A DNA stretch of 64,000 nt from Chrysomallon squamiferum (Eukaryota > Mollusca > Gastropoda > Neomphalida > Peltospiridae): positions 7,792,489-7,856,488 of the forward strand of contig CM022669.1 in the NCBI GenBank assembly GCA_012295275.1, written 5' to 3'. Each line of letters begins with the position of its first letter. Position 1 is the stretch's first letter. The position numbers and the translations under genes are program-made. Below the pieces are notes generated by a model. That model was not told the DNA's origin. It saw nothing but the letters and a program-made list of their open reading frames with translations, and ran no database searches. Below, piece by piece: positions 40,067 to 49,699 of this stretch.

Positions 40067-41700
40067 CTTAATATATATTATTTTTTCATAGTCCTTTTTA
40101 TCATTTCATAATGCTAATGGGCATTTTCTTCTTTACTTAATTCACAGCAGCCACTTTAGACTCATGTCTAGACTGATCAAAGTGATTCCATGTTATTCTC
40201 AAAACATGAGACAAAATCTGTTTTCCAGGAAACTACATATAACAGTATCTGTTCCTTTTCCTTGTTCTTGGCAGCTTCCCCTCCAGTTGAAACAAAGTCT
40301 GCAGCCTGATGAGGCTGTCCTTGCACTGGGATAGACTGTACTAAAAGTAAATTTCAGATGGTTGGTGGGAGCTTGGTTTGGCAGTCATCAGAGTCTTCAG
40401 AAAGACTTCAAAGACATTTAAAGGTCTGTCACTTTGATGCGATTTGTTTTTTTTTGGATTGTTTTTATTACCTCTGCACACTGTCTTTTTGCACCCTTTT
40501 GAATTTTTACACATATATATAATATGGTTTCAGGGTGTTTCCCCTCCCTGGATATTCTCCATAATCAGTTTCCCCATTCATTTCCCTCTGATGTTTCCGC
40601 CTTGGTCATTTCCCCCCAAGGCTATTTCCCCCACCTGCCCGTTTTAACTGTCAAATATCCTGGCTTATAGTAAGTGCTATCTATCATAAATAACAATTTA
40701 AAAAAATCAAGGATTTGTTAATTGATATAGAACTGGCCTCATCCTCAAACAAATTATATCCAACAAAAAAAGAACATCAAAAGAAAGGTCAAAAGCCTGT
40801 TTCTGGATGTTCTGAAAAAAAAAAACAATCCCCGTAATACTGTAACACTGCACCAGATACTGGCCAGACAAGCCCCCCCACCACCACAGAGACATCGCCT
40901 AGTGTCTTCCCCTGTGGTGTGATCACCATCTCCAGATGTAAAATGTGTCCAAAAGATTATGTAACTACATGCAATATGAAATGTTTCAAATAAACAATAT
41001 CTATATCTTTAGATAGGTAGGTAGGTAGATAGGTAGGTAGGTAGATAGGTAGGTAGGTAGGTAGGTAGGTAGGCAGAGAGACAGACAAACAGACAGATAG
41101 ATATTGGTTAGAATATGCTGTTATTATCAGTTTATTCAGTATCAGTGAGAAGTGTATTTTGATAATGTTTCAGTATGAATACCTTATTTGAATGATGTTG
41201 TTAAATATAAAAAGTTGTTTTTTATTCAGACTTCGATGTTTTAAGATCAGACAACAAGAGGTAGTTTTCTGAAATTATGATTTTAACTCGGATATTTCAA
41301 ACTATAGTTTAAGTATGTTATAATGTTTTTGATTTTTTTCTGTGAGGAGACATTATTTATTTTTGGAGAAGTAATGTAACTAAATAAATAACAGTTCCAA
41401 AAAGAGAAAAAAAAGTGTCCTAAAATAATTTAGACTGCATCTTTTTGGGTGGAGGATAATGTTTATTTAAATATTTTCTTTTCTGATTTAAAAATAAAAC
41501 AAAAACAAAAACGAAAAAACATTCTCTCAACTGGTTTTATTCCAAATCCTGCAAATTTGCAAATAGAAATATATATATTCAGACTCGGCATTTGTACCCA
41601 ACTCATCTGAAGATAGTTTTAAACCTTTGCTAAACCTTCACTGAAAATAAAATTCTGTAACCATTTCTAAGCTCAAAAGAGCTAGAAGTTACAAAAATAA
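33353..41700. other. MCTP 3' UTR and intergenic region
   Basis: 8.3 kb without a recognisable gene. The 3' UTR end is undecided: AATAAA hexamers occur at 34559, 35428 and 39004 among others. The region includes duplicated UTR text (34280-34750), GT repeats (35177-35218, 36311-36338), a TA tract with a GA run (36090-36156), a CA repeat (37602-37627), a 42-nt duplication near 37880-37960, a TTTCCCC-rich block (40530-40645) and a TAGG/TAGA tetranucleotide (41011-41075). Confidence 0.6.
34430..34740. repeat. About 80-nt imperfect tandem repeat in probable MCTP 3' UTR
   Basis: Four degenerate copies share taagaaaa.gttatt, cccttttaa.aa and ctgccacattatgaaattt. A separate duplication at 34288-34385 shares gaagcaagta and ctaaaattgtatgcaaaa. 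Confidence 0.75.
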
Positions 41701-41712
41701 TTTCCAGGTGTT

Positions 41713-41726
41713 GTTACCAAGGAAAC
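41713..41726 (+). promoter_or_regulatory. RFX X-box-like element upstream of forkhead gene 1
   Basis: The sequence GTTACCAAGGAAAC fits the X-box pattern GTNRCC-N2-RGYAAC except for one base in the second half-site. It lies 76 nt before the ATG, with a CCAAT box at 41753-41757 between them. The role is inferred from the motif alone. Confidence 0.35.
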
Positions 41727-41801
41727 AAGTTCTATTTTTATTTAATAATTAACCAATAGTGGAGTGTCTTCACTGCCAGAACAGATTTAAGCATCTCCGA
41801 G

Positions 41802-43223
41802 ATGACTACTGAAGGATATTATGAAATGGCTGGCTGTAGCAGAAGTCCAGGTTCTGATGATAGTGTCATGTTGATGTACAGGTCATTAGAAAATGGGTTT
41901 TACTCTACAGAAGCAAGGCCTCCGAGTCTAGACAGTATATCTGAACAGTGGAACGACTATGGGAAACAGTGGTCATCTTCAGGTCAGTTTTCATATACAC
42001 CTAGCACCAGTCCGTCTTACTACAATTTTGGAAAAAGAATGTCTTTTGACAGCACCCAAGGCACCACTATTTCTGAATGCAGCACAGGTTGTGAAGGCCA
42101 TGGCACCTACAGCAACATGTTGTCTGCAATGAGGGATGGTGGAATAAAGGGGAATCATCCTTCTTTCTTTGGTTTGGAAATGCAGCCCCCAAGAAATCAA
42201 ATACTGACTACTCTGGATGCAGTTGCCAGGACGTCAGGTGATGATGACTATTGTCAGTATATTTCAAATGTTAATCAAAGTGGCAATAAAGCTGTAAGTT
42301 ACCACAATGATTTTCCTGCTTTTGATTTAACGAAACAGCATTTTGGTCTTCAGCCAGCTAGCACACCTAATACTGTTGCCAGTCCAACGGAAGACTATTG
42401 TGTAAATGCCAGTTTGTTTCATCCAGGGCAAAATAACAGTGGAAACATATATGACACTGACAATCATTTTGGGTACAATTTGCACCAACCTAGTCATGAA
42501 ATGTTGGGAACTCCAAACACATTCAGCAATAGTACAGACGAAAACTACTATCTAAACAGCAATGTTACGTCTCCAGGCAAATGCAGTTCAAATGGTAACA
42601 ATGACAGTTCAGATCAGAATATGGCTTCGAGTTGGAGTCCTGTAAGAAAAAGTAGTAACAGTAATAGTTATTTGCATTCAGATGTCCTTCCTACAGCACA
42701 GACTATGGCAAATCGAACAAGTGAGACAGATGATGATATTCTTCAGTTCCTGAAATCTCTGATTCCAGAATGCAAAGAAGAATCAACCAGTACATCCCAG
42801 ACTGCTGCAACAGGTCCACGTCACAGTGAGAAAAAAGGAAAACTCAATGTTGGCTCATACATTGCCATTATTGCAAATGCTATTATGAGTTCACCAGAAG
42901 GTAAACTCTTGGTCAAAGATATTTACAGGTATTTTGTTAAGAATGTCGCGGTGAAGACGCCATCTTGGAAGAACAGCATTCGCTACAATCTAAGTGTAAA
43001 CGCATGCTTTCTCAAAGACAGCCTGCAGAAGGATACTACATCCACGAAATCCAAGGGGCACTGTTGGTCTATCCATCCTAACTGCCTAGAAGCTTTTTCC
43101 CGAGGAGATTTCAGGCATCGGTCAGACATAAAGCAAAAAATAAAAAAGGTATCCAAAAGTGTTTTGCATGAAGAAAACTGCACAGATGCCCCCAAAATTG
43201 GGGACTGCAGTCTTGTAGGGTGA
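41802..43223 (+). CDS. Divergent single-exon forkhead gene 1 (FoxQ2-like)
   Basis: One uninterrupted frame of 473 residues. The first ~345 residues are Ser/Asn/Tyr-rich and probably disordered, with an internal duplication of about 42 residues (roughly 180-221 and 222-262) sharing HFG..., TPNT and a closing PG. An acidic DDDILQFLKSLIPE motif precedes the forkhead domain at about 347-440: SYIAIIANAIMSSPEGKLL, SWKNSIRYNLSVNACF, KGHCWSIHP and EAFSRGDFRHR. SSPE, KGH.W..HP and GDFR are features I associate with the FoxQ2 class. Forkhead proteins are nuclear DNA-binding regulators; here the recognition-helix His of the usual IRHNLS is Tyr (residue 395), and wing 1 is altered. A basic tail (KQKIKK) could be a nuclear signal. 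The forkhead fold is certain; the class is inferred. Confidence 0.88.
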   Translation: MTTEGYYEMAGCSRSPGSDDSVMLMYRSLENGFYSTEARPPSLDSISEQWNDYGKQWSSSGQFSYTPSTSPSYYNFGKRMSFDSTQGTTISECSTGCEGHGTYSNMLSAMRDGGIKGNHPSFFGLEMQPPRNQILTTLDAVARTSGDDDYCQYISNVNQSGNKAVSYHNDFPAFDLTKQHFGLQPASTPNTVASPTEDYCVNASLFHPGQNNSGNIYDTDNHFGYNLHQPSHEMLGTPNTFSNSTDENYYLNSNVTSPGKCSSNGNNDSSDQNMASSWSPVRKSSNSNSYLHSDVLPTAQTMANRTSETDDDILQFLKSLIPECKEESTSTSQTAATGPRHSEKKGKLNVGSYIAIIANAIMSSPEGKLLVKDIYRYFVKNVAVKTPSWKNSIRYNLSVNACFLKDSLQKDTTSTKSKGHCWSIHPNCLEAFSRGDFRHRSDIKQKIKKVSKSVLHEENCTDAPKIGDCSLVG

Positions 43224-43484
43224 AGAATCTATTTGTCAGTATCATATCAGCAACTTTGGTGACACATTTTGAACTTTAAAGCTTTTAAATTTTGGACTTT
43301 TAGCATCTAAGCATTACTATTATTATCATTGTCACCATTATTATTATTATTTGATCACTGTTAGCATTGTTTAATAAGTTTAAATTTTTTTAAATACTAC
43401 AACACATGTTAACCTGGATTTCTATTTTTTTACTATTTATATGTTATTTATAAATATTAGTTAGAAATTGATAGGTTTTTGTGA

Positions 43485-43490
43485 AATAAA
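43485..43490 (+). terminator. Polyadenylation signal of forkhead gene 1
   Basis: AATAAA lies 261 nt after the stop codon, in AT-rich 3' UTR text, followed by T- and GT-containing sequence. Confidence 0.6.
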
Positions 43491-46400
43491 AAGTATTGTA
43501 AATCAAAATACTGTTGTTCATCCTTATTTTTTACTATGCAACACTCCTTTGTTGTCAATGTATATTTGTTTTCACTATTTAACCAGATGTTACAGACAAA
43601 AGAAATGGCTTTCTTTAGAGGATCATTTCATGTAACTGCATATCTGTGTGTGTTGATCAGTATTTTGTTTTTGAATTAATCACAACATTGTAAGTTTTAT
43701 GCGATTTAGCAAAGAAAAACAGTCTACTGATATCGTCGATATTTGTTTTCTGATCTACAGCCTTGACAAAGAAAGTCAGTTCGAATTACATCAAAATTAA
43801 CCCAGATGCAGTTAACTCTAAATAATTCCAGATTCTCTGGTTCACAATTCACCTAAGAGTGAGAATTATTGTTCAGATTGTTTGTTTCATGTACAGCAGT
43901 TACCCTGATATACCAGTCAGTCTCTTGTCCAAGTTACATGTGAACTGATCTCTTTATTTTTACATGACAATCAGTTTACTTCAAAGAGTTAACTTATATG
44001 AGAAAGGTAAAAATGAGTAAAATAAAACAAAATAATAATAAAAAATAGTTTACATCAACAAACCAACTTCCAGCAGCAGATCTAGGCTTAACTTATGCAG
44101 GAGCCTCAAGAAATAACTGTAAAATTAAATTCAGTATTAATATTTTAGCAAATAGGTGAAACAAAGATTTTGTGGTAGTTTAGTGCATCTCAGTCTTAAC
44201 ACAGTACTGGAAAGCACGACACAGAGTAATAATAATGATGATAATTAACAAACGGACATTAATAACAACAACAAAAACAATTTCAAATAATATAGTTAAT
44301 GAGTAAACCAAAATCAGTAACAATAATTAAAACGGCAGTAAAAAAAAAAATAATAATAACAATACTGGCATGCAAAACTTCATCTTGGAACAATAACTAT
44401 ATATTTTTTTAATCCATTTTTATAGATCTTTTTACTTAAAAAAAAAGAGAGAGAGAGAGAAAAAATATTATGTTTCTGTTTTTATTCCAAAAAGGGTTAT
44501 GGCCAATAATGTTCTCCAATTTTTCAGTAAAACATTCTTAAAATGCTTATTTTGGCAGCCCATATCCTCTGTAAAAATATTCAAAAGGTGCACACCATCA
44601 TCAAAATAAAAACAAACTGTGCATTGGACAGAGGAATGCTGCTTTTTATTGTGGTACCCTTTACACACTTTTGAACAATACTGTGTCTGTGCCAGTCTGA
44701 GGAAAGACCGCAGCTTTCAGCTGATTCAGACTTTGAGGGCAGTTGTTCTAATAATAACAAAATGATTTTAGTTATAAAATAATATTAGTAAAATACTCTA
44801 AAATGCTGACATGTAAAATGGATAAAAACAATTTGACCATCTTAAATCCATTATAATAAATATTTAATCCAATAAAAAGTTAATGCTGTTAGTTTTGTCC
44901 ATGTAAAACACATGACAACCATAACATGCTGCTGTACACTGATCTGAAACAAGAGTTATGGTTCTTGCAAGACTGATTTGAAGCTGGAGTTGAACAGCAG
45001 CTGGATGAGATTTTCAAACCATTATGGTTTCCATAGATACATCTGAAATATTAAAACAAAATTTCTTTGGCATGTTAGGTTTACAGAATATAATTATAAG
45101 CTATCAGTAGTGTTAACAGTCAATTGTTCAAAAGAAAATATTTGTTGTGTCACTTCAATATCATAATTATAAAAAGAATAAAAAATAAAAATTCAAAAAA
45201 TTAAAAAATAAAAATCTCTGCTGACATCAGAATAACAGTATTTTGAGAATTTATTATTTAAATATTTACTAGTGGGTTTCAATATCAAACAAACAAACAA
45301 ACCAGGAATACAATGTCGTCAGCATAAAAATATTTTGGGAAAAAGTTCTTGAGCAATAAAATATTTTGATTATAACAATGGATTTTCTTTTAAACACAAA
45401 TAAGAAATTAAAAAGAAAATGAAGTTTGTGTTTAGCTACAGATTATTTAGATGCATGGAATGAAGAAACAAATAACAAATAACCATAATGATTACTGGCT
45501 GTTATTAATTATGATGACAACAACCAAAATAGTATGTTATACACAAATACTGATTTTAAACAACAAAAACAATAATTAATTAATAACAGCCAGTAATAAC
45601 AACTGTGGAATGAGTTGTAATATTACTACATGCAGTTACTGCCCTTTGATTTTACATAAAGTAAGAAAACCTGTACTTAAATATCTGATTTAAAAAAAAA
45701 GAAAAAAAGAGATTACTAAATAAAATACAAAAAAAAAAAGAAAGAAAGATCAAAGGTTGTTTTAAAGAATTAAAATAATTCAAACAGTTATTTAAAACAG
45801 TAGCATTAATTTTAACTTTTTTTACAGTTTGAACATAAATTAATTTTATTTGATTTCAACAGTTTGTTTAACACACACACACAAGTTGTCTGTCCACCTA
45901 CTGAATACTGAAATTATCTTGAACTAGAGACTTGTTATTTATTTGAATGTAACCAACCACTGCACTGTCACCCACAGTCAGTGGTGGGTTTTGGCACTGG
46001 CTTCAGAGAAATGAGTGTACATGAAAATATATTTCATTTGTAAATACTAAATCAAAGAACACAAGAATATCTACAACAACTGAAAATTGTTTTCAAAATT
46101 TCAAAATTTACTGGCGTTTTAGAGAAAATTAATTCTAAGAAATTACCCACAACAAATGTCTGAATTTTAATCTTGTGAGTCATGTAAAATTATATTTGAT
46201 TTTTCCTCAACTTTTTCCCTTTTGAAAAATATCACTGGAGGCCTAAGAGAATATGAAGCTGAAGGGCCTGCACAATCTTAAATTTGGCATTTCTGAATGT
46301 CCTTACAATGCAGTAGTAATTATTTAACTGTCATGAAATTTAAAAGTGCAGAAATCAATTTAATTTTTTTTTTTTTTTTACACTGATATTACTAAATGCA

Positions 46401-46952
46401 CTTAATTCTATTCCTCAAACCAATCCTGAGTCAATGTTCTGTTTTTTTAATTTCTATATTAGAAAGGCAAAAAGTGATGCAGAAACTGCTGCTTGTGGTT
46501 TATATTTCTTTTATTTTGATTTTTTTTTTATTCTGGCATGGCCATGTGGATATAATACACCACAAGGATATTTCTGGCATTCAGCAACGTCATGCAATAT
46601 TCATTTCATATTAGCAGTTTTACCAGAAGTTGGTAACATTAATTTAGTTGTTGACTGTCAGTCACATGGAATGATTACATAAGAAAAGGAGCCCATTTTC
46701 CTCATTCCGCAAGAAATATTATTCAGGTTTGCTGTTAGGTGAGTCACCTCAAAGGTCAGCAGATGTTTACCTGGAAAGGTCTGTGTAAAGCAATGATGTT
46801 GACTTCTATTTTCTAAATATATCGTCTCAATATGAAAACATACCATGTAACCACAGAAACGCTGCTTACAAAACCTTGAGCAGCATGCCACATGTTATTG
46901 AGTCAAGCTACATTCCAGCACTGTTTTTTGAAAAGCCTTGCAAAAGTGTTGG
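43491..46952. other. Intergenic region between the two forkhead genes
   Basis: 3.5 kb. No gene recognised on either strand. It contains A-rich tracts, short AAT runs near 44025 and 44340, and a GA run at 44448-44460. Short open frames at 46396-46682 overlap in several frames and show no domain. Confidence 0.6.
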
Positions 46953-46959
46953 TATAAAG
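46953..46959 (+). promoter_or_regulatory. TATA box of forkhead gene 2
   Basis: TATAAAG in the context ggTATAAAGcag lies 93 nt before the ATG at 47046, so transcription would start near 46985 and leave a 5' UTR of about 60 nt. This fits an intronless gene and favours either ATG (47025 or 47046). Confidence 0.5.
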
Positions 46960-47045
46960 CAGAGAGTCCAGTCAAGCAAGGAGTAGAGAAACTGAGGACG
47001 TGAGACAGAAAACTGAAATTACTCTTGCTTGTATTTAGTTTGGAG

Positions 47046-48432
47046 ATGGATTGCAATGTTTCCCACGGTTTTCTGTTCAACGAGTTCGGAACTGAGACAT
47101 TCTATGACAGTGTGCCTGAACCTTACATGATGAGAGACACACCTTTCCAGTACAGTGAAGAACCAGGTGAATTCAGTTGTGCAATTAAACCGAATTCTGG
47201 TGTGCAGTTTTCCTACAAGGATCAAACACACGGTGGACAACATAACAAAAGTTGCAGAGAGGATCAAGTTATTTCAGCTGTGGTTCATGATGACAAGAGC
47301 AGCAGCAGCAGCAGCAGCAACTCTGATGAAGACATAATAAATTTTCTGAAATCTCTTGTCTATAATTCCAGTGAACATGTAAAAAATGCTGCAATGCAGA
47401 TGGATGGTGACATTATGGAAGAAGCAGCTGACAGAAGTAGCAATGATTCTACTCTTTACATGGATGCAACTTCCAAGCAAGAATCCTATGAGCTCTACCT
47501 ACAGTCTGCAGACAAAAAGACTGACATTTGTAGCTACAATTATACATCATCAGCTAGTGAATATGCTTCAAGTCAGTCAGAGGATGGCATCAGATACCTG
47601 CATAGCACTGATGCTGAAACTCCATTTTCCAGCAGTGATTTCTCTTCAGTATCAAAGGTATTCGAGATCACCAAACTACGACTGTTACTACTACAATTAC
47701 TCATTTTCTCCCAGAAACTGTCAACAACATACTGACCTCAATATTGGTAAACCAGTACCAGAAAACACTGTCAGGGCTATGGATTCATTTGTCACAAAGA
47801 CAGATGTGAATCTCTGCGAACACACAGACGCTTTGTGGAATGGACAAAACAGGTTTATGTACAATGGCCACATGAAGGAAAGTTATGATATATACAATAG
47901 GGACATAATAGGACCTGAAGGAGACTTTTATAAATTTCTGAAGCACAATTCACCAGCTGTACGTCAAAACAGCACCAGTCCATGGAACAAAAACAAAAAT
48001 AAACACAATGGCAAGGCAAGTAAATTATACCTGCAATTCATAGCAAAAGCCATTTTGCAGTCGCCAGCCAAAAAACTCTTGGTTGGAGACATATACAATT
48101 ACTTCATCGACAACGTTGTTAACAAAGTAGCATCATGGAAGAACAGCATTCGCTATAACCTTACCGTCAATGAGTGCTTTGTGAAAAAGGACAAAATAAA
48201 AAAGTGTTATAACATCAAAGGTCATTACTGGGCAATACACGATGCTTACATAGAAGCATTTTCACAAGGAGACTTCAGCTATAGCTGTCCAAAAAATAAC
48301 GCCACATCAGCTCCATCTCGTCAGAACGATTTCTCTTTCAGTGCAGCGCCGTCTGTCCTAGAGAACGTCCAGTTGATGCACGCAGCAACTGACTTCGCAG
48401 AACCAGCGTTTCATGAAAGTTTTAGCTGTTAA
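47046..48432 (+). CDS. Divergent forkhead gene 2 (FoxQ2-like), intronless, apparent one-base frameshift
   Basis: A paralogue of the gene 3.8 kb upstream. The frame from ATG 47046 (an in-frame ATG also lies at 47025) is open and Ser-rich to about 47657, with a seven-Ser run and DEDIINFLKSL. The sense then moves to the +1 frame, from about 47659 to TAA 48430-48432, carrying Tyr/Ser-rich text and the forkhead domain: LYLQFIAKAILQSPAKKLL, SWKNSIRYNLTVNECF, KGHYWAIHD and EAFSQGDF. The switch falls around tcaaaggtattc. It may be a sequencing or assembly error, a real disabling mutation, or an undetected tiny intron. A GT-AG pair at 47658/47714 spans 57 nt, a multiple of three, so it does not repair the frame. 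The recognition helix again has Tyr in place of His. The conserved domain argues against long-standing pseudogene status. Confidence 0.72.
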
Positions 48433-48462
48433 ATTTGTGACTTATATTTGAAAAATATGCTT

Positions 48463-48468
48463 AATAAA
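48463..48468 (+). terminator. Polyadenylation signal of forkhead gene 2
   Basis: AATAAA begins 31 nt after the stop, followed by T- and GT-rich text (ttgttgttgtt) that could serve as the downstream element. Confidence 0.55.
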
Positions 48469-48689
48469 TGCATAACATCTGATCTATATGTTGTTGTTTT
48501 TTATTGGTTTTGTTGTTGTTGTTGTTGTTTTCGTCACAAAAGAAAACTACTAAAACACAAAACGTATTACCTACATGTTATAAGATTTATTAACAGGAAA
48601 GTGTTAAACTTGTATCCTTTACCTATTTGTTGAAAATCTACTAATACAGATAGTCGTATTTTATTTATTTTATTTAATATATCTGATGG

Positions 48690-48960
48690 AAACATGGCGT
48701 GCAGAAGAGGAGCGAAGGGGCGGTGGCCCTGGGCATTCAAATGTGGGGTATCCAATCAAAGAAAAGCACTTAATAAATTTGGTTGATTTATATTTAAATC
48801 GAATAAAGTGTTTATTTCGTGTTTCATCTGTGTTTACGTATTCAAAAGATCTTCCTTTCTCATAATATGTCTCAGTACTAGGCCTTATACTTGAGTCTAT
48901 GGGGCATACAATCAAGGAGTTGGCCCCGGTCATCACCAGACCTCTGCACGCGACTGAATG
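48690..48960. other. Short GC-rich pocket between forkhead gene 2 and the kinase
   Basis: The stretch around gaggagcgaaggggcggtgg is far richer in G/C than its surroundings and has overlapping open frames on the minus strand (for example 48670-48936) without a recognised domain. It could be a decayed mobile-element fragment or a regulatory island. Confidence 0.3.
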
Positions 48961-49389
48961 GGAATCACAGTAGAGTTTGGGAAGTTTTCTACGTAAATCT
49001 GTGATTAAATAGGGCCTGTAACATTTCTGCCCAACGTTTCCAAACTTTACTGCTTAAAAATCATTCTGCTTCAGCTAGTATGTTTTTGTTTCAAAGCTGA
49101 AATTAACTGAAAGAAAGAAAACAAAAAGGTTTTCTTTTCAAGACATTTATTTTATTACGTTGTATTTGACTAATTTTAAACTTTGCAATCGCATGATTAG
49201 CAGAAGACCGGTAACTATATATGCTTTGCTATGAGTACAATAATTATTGTTTCTATATGAGTATTTTTTTACAAAAATAAATATGTTATTAATTTTTCAT
49301 AGTAATGAATTTATATCGCATAAAAATGGTACTAATAAGAAAATGCCTTTGGAACAATCATGATTGTAGGGTTATCTCCCATTAGAAAA

Positions 49390-49397
49390 TATAAATA
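49390..49397 (+). promoter_or_regulatory. Candidate TATA box and CpG-containing promoter of the kinase gene
   Basis: TATAAATA is followed about 30 nt later by ctgttattaagcatgg, then a block with CpGs (to about 49680) unusual for the window. A possible first-exon donor (aaaaag|gtaata) lies at 49487. A noncoding exon of about 49420-49486 would feed the exon at 53225. Inference only. Confidence 0.35.
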
Positions 49398-49699
49398 GAG
49401 GGCGTTCTGTTATTAAGCATGGAGGACTGTCGCTTCCTTATTCAAGAAAAAGGAAGTTAATTATCCCGTACGTGCGATTAAAAAAGGTAATAGTAGCTGA
49501 AAAAATAAGTTCAGAACAAATTCTTAATAAGGAATATATATGATATTCAAGTAAAACAATAGTTATTTTTGGCGTATTCTTATTAATAGCGGCTACGCCT
49601 CTTTGCCGACTGCTTTTTCGTTTTCGGTTTTATGTGGAAGTGCCCCTAAGAAAACGATGGGCTATGTATTAAAAATCAAAATGCAACAAGTGCTCGTGT

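Noticed and set aside
41991-42200. Minus-strand open frame within forkhead gene 1
   Set aside because: Shadow of the 473-residue coding frame.
46396-46891. Overlapping small open frames between the forkhead genes
   Set aside because: Several frames and both strands open at once, with no splice context and no recognised protein.
47658-47714. Possible 57-nt intron (gtattc...ttctcccag) repairing the frame of forkhead gene 2
   Set aside because: The length is a multiple of three, so removal leaves the original frame, which reaches TGA six codons later. Other nearby GT-AG pairs tested also fail to give the needed length.
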